Shown one piece after another: positions 1 to 8,932 of a stretch of 64,000 bases of DNA (its first letter is position 1; every line of letters begins with the position of its first letter). The notes beneath the pieces were generated by a model. It saw only the letters and a program-made list of their open reading frames with translations, had not been told where the DNA came from and ran no database searches. Position numbers and translations under genes: made by a program. The DNA is from Dokdonia sp. PRO95 (lineage in GTDB: Bacteria; Bacteroidota; Bacteroidia; Flavobacteriales; Flavobacteriaceae), in the NCBI RefSeq assembly GCF_000355805.1, contig NZ_CM001837.1, positions 1,375,408-1,439,407 on the forward strand, read 5' to 3'.

Positions 1-385
1 TAGGTATTTCTACAGCAGCAGTGACTACTACAGGTACTGCAGGTGACTTATACACCTGGCCATCTACAGTTATTTCTGCTTGGCCTATTTCTAAATTCCC
101 CTTTCGTGTAGGGGTTAAGAAATAAGAAAATGTTTTTGAAAAACTACCTTTCCCATTAATCCACTGTCTGCTTGTAGTTTGACTAGGACCACCCACTACT
201 GTAAAGCCGTCAAAATCTGGTGACTTAAAGTTGTCGCCATCTTGATTCATGGTAAAATCTACACGTAAACGTTCATTTACGCCTAGTCTGTTTTTACTCA
301 GTTTTGCGTTAAACTGTACATCTTGTGCAACGGTTGTTATTGTTGCGAGTAAGAATAGAATTAGTATGTTTAATTTCATCTTCAT
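1..385 (-). CDS. batD: BatD-like aerotolerance protein, N-terminal part (cut by window start)
   Basis: Only about the first 128 residues lie in the window. They start with a signal peptide (hydrophobic run ending TVAQD), followed by the N-terminal beta-rich region typical of BatD, with motifs such as LSKNRLGVNERL and FDGFTVVGGPSQ. BatD proteins are membrane-anchored periplasmic partners of BatA and BatB. The start at 385 overlaps the batC stop as TAATG, so translation is probably coupled. A second in-frame ATG lies at 379. The identification rests on the family look and on its place as last gene of the bat operon. Confidence is good for the family; the role is known only loosely (oxygen or stress tolerance). 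Confidence 0.85.
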   Translation of the reverse strand, partial: MKMKLNILILFLLATITTVAQDVQFNAKLSKNRLGVNERLRVDFTMNQDGDNFKSPDFDGFTVVGGPSQTTSRQWINGKGSFSKTFSYFLTPTRKGNLEIGQAEITVDGQVYKSPAVPVVVTAAVEIP

Positions 386-1335
386 TACCAGTCTTTCTCT
401 GTTTTGACTTTAGCACCTTTTACTTTCTGTGCATTCATCTTTTCTTGCGTTTTCTTCTCTTGATCCTGCATAGCTTTTAGTAAGCTTTGCACTTGTTGAG
501 GAGATAACTGTCCCTGTTTAGGCTGTGGTGGAGGTTGTTTTTTATCTTCTTCACCGTCGCCACCATCTTGTTTTTTATCCTTGTCTTCAGGCTTTCCATT
601 ATCATCTTCCTTCTTTTCGCCATCATCTTCTTTTTCCTCGCCTTTATCATCGGTTTCATCTTTGTCACCGTCTTCTCCTTCTTTCTTATCTCCATCACCT
701 TCTTCGTTTTCCTTCTTCTCGTCTTCTTTTTTGTCCTCGTCTTGATCTTCTTTGTCATCGTTATCACTACCGCCGCCACCATCATTTTCTTTCTCTTTCT
801 TGGCTAGTTGTAAATTATAACGAGTTTCTTCATCTGTAGGATCTGCACGCAACGCATTTTTATAAGCCTCTACTGCGCCATCCCATTGCTTTTGTTGGAA
901 TAAAGCATTCCCAAGATTGTGAAACGCTTTATGTTTCTCTTTCTTAGTTTGAGCAACTGCAGTGGCTTTAACCAGCGCATCTGTGCTTTCTTCCCATCTT
1001 TTGTTCTTGTAGTAATTGTTACCCGCATTATACTTTGCAGGAACACTCTCTGGTGTCAATGAAATTGCTGCTCTTAAATTTGATTCCGCTTTCGCGAAAG
1101 CGTTAAAATCAACCACTCCACCTTCTTGATTACCCATAGCTTCTGTTCCTTCTACAATGAGCTCTCGAGCTTGATCTGCATAAGGATTTTCTGGAGGTGC
1201 TGCTTTTTTATCTTGGGCTGTTGTGGTAAACGAAAGGAGCAAGGCAACTATAAAAAGTATGTCCTTAGCACCTTGTAAAGGAGCCATCGTTATGTGTGAT
1301 ATGTTAGTTATAAACTGTTTCATTGTACATTTCAC
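385..1335 (-). CDS. batC: BatC-like TPR protein with acidic/lysine low-complexity tail
   Basis: The protein has 316 residues. A hydrophobic segment at about residues 24-40 ending TTTAQ is a signal peptide. Two or three tetratricopeptide repeats follow (about residues 62-180; NLGNALFQQKQWDGAVEAY is a clear TPR). Residues about 185-270 are almost entirely Asp, Glu, Lys, Gly and Asn, then comes a Pro/Gln linker and a short C-terminal helix. TPR proteins in bat operons act as scaffolds for the VWA proteins BatA and BatB. ATGs at 1335, 1323 and 1287 are in frame; the last gives the most normal signal peptide. The gene carries the CGCTTTCGCGAAAGCG palindrome at 1087, read as AFAKA. It follows batB by 41 bases. 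Confidence 0.85.
   Translation of the reverse strand: MKCTMKQFITNISHITMAPLQGAKDILFIVALLLSFTTTAQDKKAAPPENPYADQARELIVEGTEAMGNQEGGVVDFNAFAKAESNLRAAISLTPESVPAKYNAGNNYYKNKRWEESTDALVKATAVAQTKKEKHKAFHNLGNALFQQKQWDGAVEAYKNALRADPTDEETRYNLQLAKKEKENDGGGGSDNDDKEDQDEDKKEDEKKENEEGDGDKKEGEDGDKDETDDKGEEKEDDGEKKEDDNGKPEDKDKKQDGGDGEEDKKQPPPQPKQGQLSPQQVQSLLKAMQDQEKKTQEKMNAQKVKGAKVKTEKDW
1087..1102. repeat. Palindrome CGCTTTCGCGAAAGCG in batC
   Basis: Perfect 16-mer, read as AFAKA. Confidence 0.95.
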
Positions 1336-1376
1336 TATTACTTCACTCTTGTTATGGAGTGGATTGGTGAGGATGT

Positions 1377-2411
1377 TTAATTATCGTTGAATAGGTTTAG
1401 TTTTTTAAGCCAGCTAGTCTTACGGTCTAGTAAAAAGATGTCTAAAAACAATAGTAATAATCCAGCTCCTAAAAACCATTGAAACTGATCTTCAAAGTCT
1501 GCAAATTGCTTTGCCTCAAACTCTTTCTTATCCATTCCGTTGAGCAAATTCTGTACCGTTTCTACTACCGTGGCAGTATTGCTCCCATCAATATATTCCC
1601 CATTTGCTCCCGAGGCAATCTCTTTTAATGTGGTGTCATCTAGACGAGTAATTACAGTCTCGCCATTTTGATCTTTTTTATAAGACTGTACGATACCATT
1701 TCGTTTTAATGGAATAGGGCCACCTTCTTGTTTACCCACACCTATTGTAAATATGCGTATACCTTCATCGTTTGCTTGCTCTGCTATATTAGAAGATTCA
1801 CCTACGTGATCTTCACCGTCAGAAATGATAAATAATACTCTATTGGTTTGTTCTTCGTCGTTATAGTAGGTTTTGGCAAGTTCTATGGCTTCACCTATAG
1901 CTGTTCCTTGACTAGATAGCATATCTGTGTTCATCTGGCTTAAGAAGAGCTTTGCACTACTATAATCTGTAGTAATAGGAAGCTGCGGGTAAGCACTACC
2001 AGCATATGCGATGATACCTATACGATCACTGCCTAGATTATTAATAATCTGAGTAACGAGTTGTTTTGATTTTTCTATTCGATTAGGAGCGATATCCTCT
2101 GCAAGCATAGATTTTGAGACATCTATAGCAAAAACCACATCTACACCTTCTCTTTTTACCGTTTCTAGTTTAGTTCCTATTTTAGGATTTACAAGCCCTA
2201 CGACTAGAAATAATATGGCAAAACATACTACTATGACTTTAAGACCAGTCTTAAAGTAGGACCTGTTTGGACTTAGTTTCTTAAGTAACTTAGCATTGGC
2301 AAATTTCTTCTGTGCATTGCGTTGCCAGATTATTACACCAAGGTACAAGAGTATCACCGCCGGAATAGCCAGCAGTAACCAAAACCATATTTTTTCTTCT
2401 AATAGATACAT
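1377..2411 (-). CDS. batB: BatB VWA-domain membrane protein
   Basis: The protein has 344 residues, with membrane segments at about 8-28 and 57-75 and a C-terminal one at about 312-330. Between them lies a von Willebrand A domain with an intact metal-ion-dependent adhesion motif, DVSKS (97-101), and a later SDGED. It resembles batA next door, as expected for the BatA/BatB pair in Bacteroidota aerotolerance operons, where the VWA domain faces the periplasm. It lies 28 bases after batA on the same strand, so it is clearly part of the moxR-to-batD operon. Assignment of B rather than A rests on gene order. Confidence 0.9.
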   Translation of the reverse strand: MYLLEEKIWFWLLLAIPAVILLYLGVIIWQRNAQKKFANAKLLKKLSPNRSYFKTGLKVIVVCFAILFLVVGLVNPKIGTKLETVKREGVDVVFAIDVSKSMLAEDIAPNRIEKSKQLVTQIINNLGSDRIGIIAYAGSAYPQLPITTDYSSAKLFLSQMNTDMLSSQGTAIGEAIELAKTYYNDEEQTNRVLFIISDGEDHVGESSNIAEQANDEGIRIFTIGVGKQEGGPIPLKRNGIVQSYKKDQNGETVITRLDDTTLKEIASGANGEYIDGSNTATVVETVQNLLNGMDKKEFEAKQFADFEDQFQWFLGAGLLLLFLDIFLLDRKTSWLKKLNLFNDN

Positions 2412-2439
2412 AGTTGCTTTCTTGAAGCGCTATTTATTT

Positions 2440-3444
2440 TTAAACAAAACTCTTGAAGACCGTGTATTTCAACAGTAATTCTATGAGTAGTAGTAACCCA
2501 GCAAGTAAAACCAGCGGGCGATATTTTTCTTCGTAGTTCGTGTATTTGAACTCCTCTACATCTGTACGTTCAAGCTTATCTATCTCATTATAGATTTCTT
2601 GTAGCTTCTCATTATTAGTTGCTCTAAAATATTGCCCACCTGTAGTAGCTGCAATTTCTTCTAGTAGCTCCTCATCAATAGTTACTTGGATATTCTCATA
2701 CACAAATGTTCCATTGGCATTACGAGCGTACGGTGATAATGCCATCCCGTTTGTTCCCATCCCGATGGTATAAACTTTAATTCCAAACTCTTGAGCAAGT
2801 TCTGCAGCAATACGAGGGTCTATTTGCCCTGCATTATTCTCACCGTCTGTCATTAAAATAATCACCTTACTCAGTGCCTTACTGTCTTTAAGACGGTTTA
2901 CACCAGTGGCGAGTCCCATGCCTATGGCAGTTCCTCCTTCTATAATGTTATTGTATTGAATACTTTTAAGTGCACTAAGTACAATACTCTTATCACTGGT
3001 GATAGGAGTTTTTGTAAAACTCTCCCCTGCATATTCTATAAGACCTATACGATCATTAGGGCGTCCATTTATAAAGCTGGCAGCTACTTTTTTAAGAGCT
3101 TCTAGTCTATTAGGGCGCAAATCTTTTGCTAGCATACTGGCAGATACGTCTATTGCGATTACAATATCAATACCCTTTGTAGTCTTTGTCTTAGTAGATA
3201 CCTCCACATTACGAGGTCTTGCTAGTGCGATGATTATTAAGCTTAATGCAGCAAGGCGTAATATGAATAATAACGGTCTAAGCTTAGGTAGTAAGCTGCT
3301 TCCAGTTTTAAAACCTTTGATGCTTGAAAGCTTTACGGCTGGGGTTTGCTTCTTGCGTTTCCATATATACCAAGCAATGGCAACTGGCAGTGCTAGAAAC
3401 AGCCAGAAAAACTCAGGATTAGTAAATTCAAAATTGCTTAGCAT
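2440..3444 (-). CDS. batA: BatA VWA-domain membrane protein
   Basis: The protein has 334 residues. Membrane segments lie at about 10-28 and 56-75, a VWA domain follows with the metal motif DVSAS (99-103) and a TDGEN motif, and there is a C-terminal membrane segment at about 310-329. It is the first of the two VWA proteins of the bat operon. Its ATG overlaps the stop of the upstream gene as TAATG at 3444, so translation is probably coupled. The family is thought to form a membrane complex with BatB and the TPR protein, using MoxR as a chaperone-like ATPase; that partnership is family knowledge and is not shown here. Confidence 0.9.
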   Translation of the reverse strand: MLSNFEFTNPEFFWLFLALPVAIAWYIWKRKKQTPAVKLSSIKGFKTGSSLLPKLRPLLFILRLAALSLIIIALARPRNVEVSTKTKTTKGIDIVIAIDVSASMLAKDLRPNRLEALKKVAASFINGRPNDRIGLIEYAGESFTKTPITSDKSIVLSALKSIQYNNIIEGGTAIGMGLATGVNRLKDSKALSKVIILMTDGENNAGQIDPRIAAELAQEFGIKVYTIGMGTNGMALSPYARNANGTFVYENIQVTIDEELLEEIAATTGGQYFRATNNEKLQEIYNEIDKLERTDVEEFKYTNYEEKYRPLVLLAGLLLLIELLLKYTVFKSFV

Positions 3445-5108
3445 TAGTTCTCTTCTTTTTCTTTGGCTTGGAGTTCGATACTTTGCATCACGCGCTCTGC
3501 GATTTCTTTTCCGTAGGGATCTTCATCGTGCCAACTAATAAATAGTTGCTGAATCACATTTTCTGCTTGAAATGTTATGAACGCATACTCTCCAGCATCT
3601 ACAGTTCCTTTTTCTTGATCAATTACTTGAGATCCACTACCAAAAGTTTTGATACCTTCTGCACCATTCGGTGTTGCAAACTTCTCACTCTTAAGAATAT
3701 CTGCCGAGAATCCGTTTGCTTCAAACATAGCAAGCTGGCTAGATATTAATTGTTCCACTTTCACGTCGGCTCCTTTTGGGAACTTAAATTGGTATACACC
3801 AATAGTCACATTTGCAGGAAGCGTTTGCCATCCAAATGCCGTTGCTTCAATCTTTCCTTGAGCCTCTGGTGGTAATGGAACTTCTTGACGTGTAAGAACT
3901 TTTGGAGTACTTACTACCATAGAAGGGATACCATATTCACTCGTGATCCAGTTACCTTCGGCGAGCTCTCTTGTCATGTTTCCAAAAACAAAATCCTTCA
4001 CTTCACTATACCCTTTAACAGCGATTCCTATTCCTGTAGCTAGTAGTAAAATTGCGAGGATACCGCCTATTCCAGAAAGCCAAAGTTTCCTTTTACGCTT
4101 TCGCGAAAGCGCCTCTCTATAATCTTCCTGCATCATTAATTCCTCAACAGTAGGAGGTGGTAATGCTTCTCTGGTTTGTTTTACAATATCTTCTACCGCA
4201 AGCCTATCTGCTTGTGCCTTTCCTTCTGGTGGATTCACACGCGCAAATTTTACAAGGTCTGCACGTTTAAAAATATCTTTTATACTAGCGATAGTATGCT
4301 TGCTGAAATCTATGTGACCACTAGCACGTTCCATCTCAAGACGGGCAATAAGCTCGTCTGTGGTGCTTTCCATAGAGCGGTCATACACCTTTTCTTCATA
4401 ATAGCGGCGTATAGCGTCTGTGAGTACAGAGTAGTATTCTTTGTATTTAGCTTCGGCAATGAGGTTTTTATTATCTAACTCTGTAAGCGTAGCCATTGCT
4501 TGCTCAAAAGGAGGGATATATTGTTCTGCCTCTTTTTGCTTTTTATTACGACGTAATAACCACCATAAGAATAATGAAATCGCTACCCCTACTGGTATAA
4601 TCCATAACAGATATTTCCACCAGTTGCTGTAGTCTCTTGGCAGTTCTATGATAGGTTTAATGTCATATAATCCTTGATTTACGGTGTCAAGAATCACATT
4701 GTTTACTTCAACAAGAAAGGTGTCTGTCTCAACCGTTCTTGTGCCTATAATTACTTTTTGTTTTGGGATTACATAGCGACCACTGTCAAACTGTGTCAGG
4801 CCATATTTTTTAATAAGCTTCATCCTAGCAGAGGTAGAACTTGCTGTATCAATTGCGTAACTCTCAATAACCTCCAGGGGACTAAAAGTCTGTCCTTCTG
4901 GAAAAATAACAGCTTCACCATCATTTGCTAGCGCCTCAATGGTGTAATTGATTTGCTGGCCTATGAGAATATTTGTAGAATCTATTTTTGCACGCACATC
5001 ATCTTGCGCTTGAACCTGAAGTGAAAGAATAAATAGCAATAAGAATAACGATAACGCACGAAGAATCGCATTCTTAGGAGTTGTTATGTATGTTATGTTG
5101 TTATTCAT
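3444..5108 (-). CDS. BatD-like large membrane protein of the bat operon
   Basis: The protein has 554 residues. A signal peptide ends near residue 34 (LQVQAQ). A BatD-like N-terminal domain follows (ARAKIDSTNILIGQQINY style beta region), then membrane segments at about 165-186 and 344-366 separated by a cytoplasmic helical stretch of about 150 residues. The C-terminal domain (about 380-554) has no family I recognise. Position between DUF58 and batA is where Bacteroidota operons usually carry such a protein. It holds a copy of the palindrome at 4096 read as LSRKR, directly before the second membrane segment. The last base of the stop codon is the first base of batA. Confidence 0.7.
   Translation of the reverse strand: MNNNITYITTPKNAILRALSLFLLLFILSLQVQAQDDVRAKIDSTNILIGQQINYTIEALANDGEAVIFPEGQTFSPLEVIESYAIDTASSTSARMKLIKKYGLTQFDSGRYVIPKQKVIIGTRTVETDTFLVEVNNVILDTVNQGLYDIKPIIELPRDYSNWWKYLLWIIPVGVAISLFLWWLLRRNKKQKEAEQYIPPFEQAMATLTELDNKNLIAEAKYKEYYSVLTDAIRRYYEEKVYDRSMESTTDELIARLEMERASGHIDFSKHTIASIKDIFKRADLVKFARVNPPEGKAQADRLAVEDIVKQTREALPPPTVEELMMQEDYREALSRKRKRKLWLSGIGGILAILLLATGIGIAVKGYSEVKDFVFGNMTRELAEGNWITSEYGIPSMVVSTPKVLTRQEVPLPPEAQGKIEATAFGWQTLPANVTIGVYQFKFPKGADVKVEQLISSQLAMFEANGFSADILKSEKFATPNGAEGIKTFGSGSQVIDQEKGTVDAGEYAFITFQAENVIQQLFISWHDEDPYGKEIAERVMQSIELQAKEKEEN
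4096..4111. repeat. Palindrome copy in the BatD-like gene
   Basis: Perfect 16-mer, read as LSRKR. Confidence 0.95.
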
Positions 5109-5159
5109 TAATTGTTGTCATCTAATGCGAGATCATTTTTAATCTTGCTTTTTTTAACC

Positions 5160-6026
5160 TTATCCTCTTCTCTTGAAATAGCCTAGTAACTTCTTTACAT
5201 AGCTCTCATCTGTCCTTACGTCTATCACTCCTGCACCACTACGTTTAAAGGTTTCTTTAAAATAATCTACACGTTCTCGGTAATAAGTAGTGTAATCATT
5301 ACGTACTTTTTTTGAACTTGTATTTACAAGCATGAGTTCGCCAGTTTCTTCATCTTCCATCTGTACAATACCTAAACTCGGTATGCTTTCTTCACGCTGA
5401 TCGTAAATGCGTATACCTGTGATATCATGTTTATTTGCGGCGATTTTCATAGTTTGCTCGTAACCATCTGTAATAAAGTCTGAAAGCACAAAAACAATTG
5501 CTTTCTTCTTCATTACATTGCTTAAGTACTTAATAGCTTGAGAAAGGTCTGTTTTCTTAGATTTTGGCTTAAACTCTAGTAGTTCGCGTATGATGCGGAG
5601 TACGTGGGACTTTCCTTTTTTAGGAGGTATAAATAATTCTATCTCATCTGTAAAAAGGATGAGACCTATTTTATCATTATTCTGCATGGCGCTAAAGGCT
5701 AGCGTCGCAGCAATTTCTGTCACAATCTCGCTTTTAAATTGCTTATCTGTACCAAAAAACTCTGATCCAGACACATCTGCCACGAGCATCATGGTGAGCT
5801 CGCGCTCCTCTTCAAATACTTTAATGTACGGTTCGCTATAGCGAGCAGTTACGTTCCAATCGATGTTACGCACATCATCGCCAAATTGATACTGGCGCAC
5901 CTCAGAAAAAGTCATACCACGTCCTTTAAATGTAGAGTGGTACTCACCACCAAAGATATGATCAGACAGTCTACGTGTCTTTATCTCAATCTTGCGTACT
6001 TTCTTTAAGAGTTCCTTAGTATCCAA
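5160..6026 (-). CDS. DUF58 domain protein of the MoxR/Bat operon
   Basis: The protein has 288 residues and no signal peptide or membrane segment. It has the standard DUF58 core: GDDVRNIDWNVTAR (about 49-62) and a VWA-like fold with DVSGS instead of the full metal motif. DUF58 proteins sit next to moxR in most bacteria and are thought to be cytosolic partners of the ATPase. The gene starts 61 bases after moxR and is followed after 51 bases by the BatD-like gene. A second, separate DUF58 gene lies at 30604. Exact biochemical role is unknown for the family. Confidence 0.9.
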   Translation of the reverse strand: MDTKELLKKVRKIEIKTRRLSDHIFGGEYHSTFKGRGMTFSEVRQYQFGDDVRNIDWNVTARYSEPYIKVFEEERELTMMLVADVSGSEFFGTDKQFKSEIVTEIAATLAFSAMQNNDKIGLILFTDEIELFIPPKKGKSHVLRIIRELLEFKPKSKKTDLSQAIKYLSNVMKKKAIVFVLSDFITDGYEQTMKIAANKHDITGIRIYDQREESIPSLGIVQMEDEETGELMLVNTSSKKVRNDYTTYYRERVDYFKETFKRSGAGVIDVRTDESYVKKLLGYFKRRG

Positions 6027-6087
6027 TGGTTCTTATTGCCTTTTATGTAATAATATGAGGGTTACAAATGGTCTTTTAATCTAAAGA

Positions 6088-7092
6088 CTATGGTACTTCA
6101 ATCTGATTTACAATCTTGTTGATAATGTCTACAGAGGTGATATTTTCTGCTTCTGCCTCGTAGGTGATTCCTATACGGTGGCGTAAGATATCATGTACTA
6201 CGGCTCTTACATCTTCTGGAATTACATATCCTCTACGCTTTATAAAGGCATAACACTTTGCAGCAGTGGCTAGGTTAATACTACCACGAGGAGATGCTCC
6301 AAAATTAATAAGAGGTTTAAGATCTGCTAGTCCGTAATTTTCTGGGTAGCGAGTTGCAAAGATGATATCAAGAATGTACTTCTCAATTTTTTCATCCATG
6401 TATACTTCTTTTACAGCTTCTTGTGCACGTAAAATTTGTGCTACTGTAACTACAGGTTTTACTTTCTCGTAAGACCCTTTTAAGTTTTGACGCACTATAA
6501 GTTGCTCGTCTGCTATTGTAGGGTAATCAATTACCGTTTTAAGCATAAAACGGTCTATTTGTGCTTCTGGAAGTGGGTAAGTACCTTCTTGCTCTACAGG
6601 GTTTTGAGTTGCCATTACTAAAAATGGCTTGTCAAGAACAAAGGTTTCATCACCTATGGTTACTTGCTTTTCTTGCATCGCCTCTAGGAGAGCAGATTGC
6701 ACTTTGGCAGGGGCACGGTTAATCTCATCTGCAAGCACAAAGTTTGCAAAAATAGGACCTTTCTTGATGCTAAAGTCTGCAAGCTTCATATTATAGATAA
6801 GTGTTCCCACTACATCTGCTGGAAGTAAATCTGGAGTAAACTGTATACGAGAGAAAGATCCGTCTACCGCTTGTGCAAGCGTATTAATCGCGAGCGTTTT
6901 TGCAAGTCCTGGAACTCCTTCTAAGAGAATATGACCACGACCTAAAAGACCTATAAGTAAACGCTCGATCATGTGTTTTTGACCTACGATTACCTTGTTC
7001 ATTTCCATTGCGAGAATGTCTACAAAGGCACTCTCTCTTTCTATCTTCTCATTGATAGCCTGTATATCAATAGCAGTAGTATTTTCTTCCAT
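6088..7092 (-). CDS. moxR: MoxR-family AAA+ ATPase
   Basis: The protein has 334 residues. It shows a Walker A motif, GVPGLAKT (59-66), a Walker B motif LADEIN (120-125), and a sensor region MATQNPVEQEGTYPLPEAQ typical of MoxR. MoxR ATPases are proposed chaperones for maturation of metal- or VWA-containing complexes. This is the first gene of the bat operon, so its promoter should lie in 7093-7260, shared divergently with the aldo/keto reductase gene. No clear TAnnTTTG box was found for it there (the best match, TGATTTTG on the minus strand, is one base off). Confidence 0.95.
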   Translation of the reverse strand: MEENTTAIDIQAINEKIERESAFVDILAMEMNKVIVGQKHMIERLLIGLLGRGHILLEGVPGLAKTLAINTLAQAVDGSFSRIQFTPDLLPADVVGTLIYNMKLADFSIKKGPIFANFVLADEINRAPAKVQSALLEAMQEKQVTIGDETFVLDKPFLVMATQNPVEQEGTYPLPEAQIDRFMLKTVIDYPTIADEQLIVRQNLKGSYEKVKPVVTVAQILRAQEAVKEVYMDEKIEKYILDIIFATRYPENYGLADLKPLINFGASPRGSINLATAAKCYAFIKRRGYVIPEDVRAVVHDILRHRIGITYEAEAENITSVDIINKIVNQIEVP

Positions 7093-7260
7093 AATTTCAA
7101 ATTCTATTAAGCAGATACTTCTAACGTCGCAAAATCACATTTTATTCCAATAAAGCTTGTTAACATTTGGTTAAAAATAAAGGAAAATAAAGGGCTTCGC
7201 ACACATTTAGCTAGTTTTAGAAGCAGTAATTTTATTCTGAACGCAAATTAAAAAACGATA

Positions 7261-8127
7261 ATGAAATTTTCAAGAATTATTCAAGGTTGCATGACGTGGG
7301 GCGTGTGGGGTAAGCAATTCAATCAGCAGCAAATGATTGAGACTATGAACCATTGTTTAGAGAAAGGCATTACCACTTTTGATCATGCAGATATTTATGG
7401 TGATTACACGACAGAGGGAGAATGGGGTAACGCTTTCGCGAAAGCGAATATCTCCAGAGACACCATACAGATCATCAGCAAATGCGGTATCCAGATGAAA
7501 GGCGATGCACGTGCAGAGAATACCATAAAACATTATCAATACGACAAAGAATACATTATCTCAAGCGCCGAAAGATCGCTGAAAGAGCTGCGTACTGAAT
7601 ATCTAGATTTATTCTTATTGCACAGGCCAAGCCCACTTCTAGATCCAGACGAAGTGCAAGAGGCCGTGAGCCTATTGCAGCAGCAAGGGAAGATTAAAGA
7701 TTTTGGGGTATCTAATTTTACACCGCGTACTATTGATTTATTGGCTACAAAATGTGAGGTAACCGCAAATCAAGTTGAGATTTCTATTACCGAGCGTTCT
7801 TCACTTACAGATGGAACGCTTGACTATATGATGACTCACAATATAACTCCTATGAGTTGGAGTCCGCTGGGGTCTGTTTTTAGAGAAGACACACCCCAAA
7901 ATGTACGTATCACGAATAAATTGAAAGAACTGGGTGATAAGTATAACGCAACCGAAGACCAACTACTACTAGCGTGGTTACTTAAACATCCAGCAAATAT
8001 TCATCCAGTTATAGGAACTACAAGTAAAGATCGTATCACAAATGCTGTCGAAGCAGTAGCGATTAATCTTGAAAGAAAAGATTGGTTTGAACTGCTGGAG
8101 GCCAGCACAGGAGAAGAGGTGGCGTAG
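7261..8127 (+). CDS. Aldo/keto reductase (YdhF-like)
   Basis: The protein has 288 residues. It carries the aldo/keto reductase tetrad: Asp and Tyr in TTFDHADIYGDY, Lys in IISKCGI and His in LFLLHRPSP. The C-terminal WSPLGS and GTTSKDRI segments bind NADPH in the family. Overall it resembles the E. coli YdhF group of NADPH-dependent reductases; the substrate is unknown. The palindrome at 7431 is read as AFAKA shortly after the YG of the active site. The next gene, an SDR reductase, starts 28 bases later, so the two oxidoreductases are probably co-transcribed. Confidence 0.9.
   Translation: MKFSRIIQGCMTWGVWGKQFNQQQMIETMNHCLEKGITTFDHADIYGDYTTEGEWGNAFAKANISRDTIQIISKCGIQMKGDARAENTIKHYQYDKEYIISSAERSLKELRTEYLDLFLLHRPSPLLDPDEVQEAVSLLQQQGKIKDFGVSNFTPRTIDLLATKCEVTANQVEISITERSSLTDGTLDYMMTHNITPMSWSPLGSVFREDTPQNVRITNKLKELGDKYNATEDQLLLAWLLKHPANIHPVIGTTSKDRITNAVEAVAINLERKDWFELLEASTGEEVA
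7431..7446. repeat. Palindrome copy in the aldo/keto reductase gene
   Basis: Perfect 16-mer, read as AFAKA. Confidence 0.95.
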
Positions 8128-8155
8128 ATTATAAATAAAAAAATTCTCAAAAGAA

Positions 8156-8905
8156 ATGAAAACAGCACTTATAACAGGCGCAACCAGCGGGATAGGTAGA
8201 GCCACAGCAATACGCTTTGCAAATGAATCTATAAATCTTATTCTATGTGGGCGACGTCAAGAAGAACTAGATACGCTCAAAAATGAACTAGGTAAACTTG
8301 TTCAAGTACAGACACTCAATTTTGATGTGAGAAATAATGAGGACGTACAAAAAGCAATTTCAAACCTGCCTGAAAATTTTAAGCAAATAGACATACTAAT
8401 TAATAATGCAGGTAATGCTCACGGACTCGATCCTATTCAAACAGGTTCTGTAGAGGATTGGGACGCCATGCTTGACATTAACGTAAAAGGATTGCTTTAT
8501 GTGAGTAAAGCTGTCATCCCACAAATGACCGAACGTAAAAGCGGACATATAATCAACATAGGATCTACCGCGGCAAAAGAAGTGTACCCTAACGGAAATG
8601 TATACTGTGCAAGTAAACATGCTGTAGATGCTATTAATCAAGGGATGCGCATTGATTTAAACAAACACAACATTAGAGTAGGAGCAGTCCATCCTGGAAT
8701 GGTCGAAACGGACTTTAGTAAAGTTCGCTTTAAAAATGATGACGAGCGAGCAGATAAGGTGTATCAAGGTTTTGATTGCCTACAGCCAGAAGATATTGCA
8801 GATATTATTCACTTTGTAGTATCAAGACCTTATCATGTAAATATTGCCGATCTCGTGGTGCTTAGTACAGCACAAGCATCTAGTACAATTGTAAATAAAA
8901 GCTAA
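8156..8905 (+). CDS. Short-chain dehydrogenase/reductase
   Basis: The protein has 249 residues, a classical SDR. The nucleotide-binding motif is TGATSGIG (residues 6-13), the structural motif NNAG is present, and the catalytic Ser (IGSTAA), Tyr and Lys (YCASK) are in place. The sequence is close to the YdfG group (NADP-dependent 3-hydroxy acid or serine dehydrogenases). An acidic residue is absent at the end of the second strand and GRRQEE follows, which favours NADP(H). It is the second gene of a pair with the aldo/keto reductase. The substrate cannot be told from sequence. Confidence 0.9.
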   Translation: MKTALITGATSGIGRATAIRFANESINLILCGRRQEELDTLKNELGKLVQVQTLNFDVRNNEDVQKAISNLPENFKQIDILINNAGNAHGLDPIQTGSVEDWDAMLDINVKGLLYVSKAVIPQMTERKSGHIINIGSTAAKEVYPNGNVYCASKHAVDAINQGMRIDLNKHNIRVGAVHPGMVETDFSKVRFKNDDERADKVYQGFDCLQPEDIADIIHFVVSRPYHVNIADLVVLSTAQASSTIVNKS

Positions 8906-8932
8906 TGGCAAAGCGGTTAATTAACTAAAGCG

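Noticed and set aside
477-839. Several open frames on both strands over the charged tract of batC
   Set aside because: They are shadows created by the repetitive Asp/Glu/Lys codons; compositions (poly-Lys/Arg, poly-Phe/Leu/His) are not protein-like.
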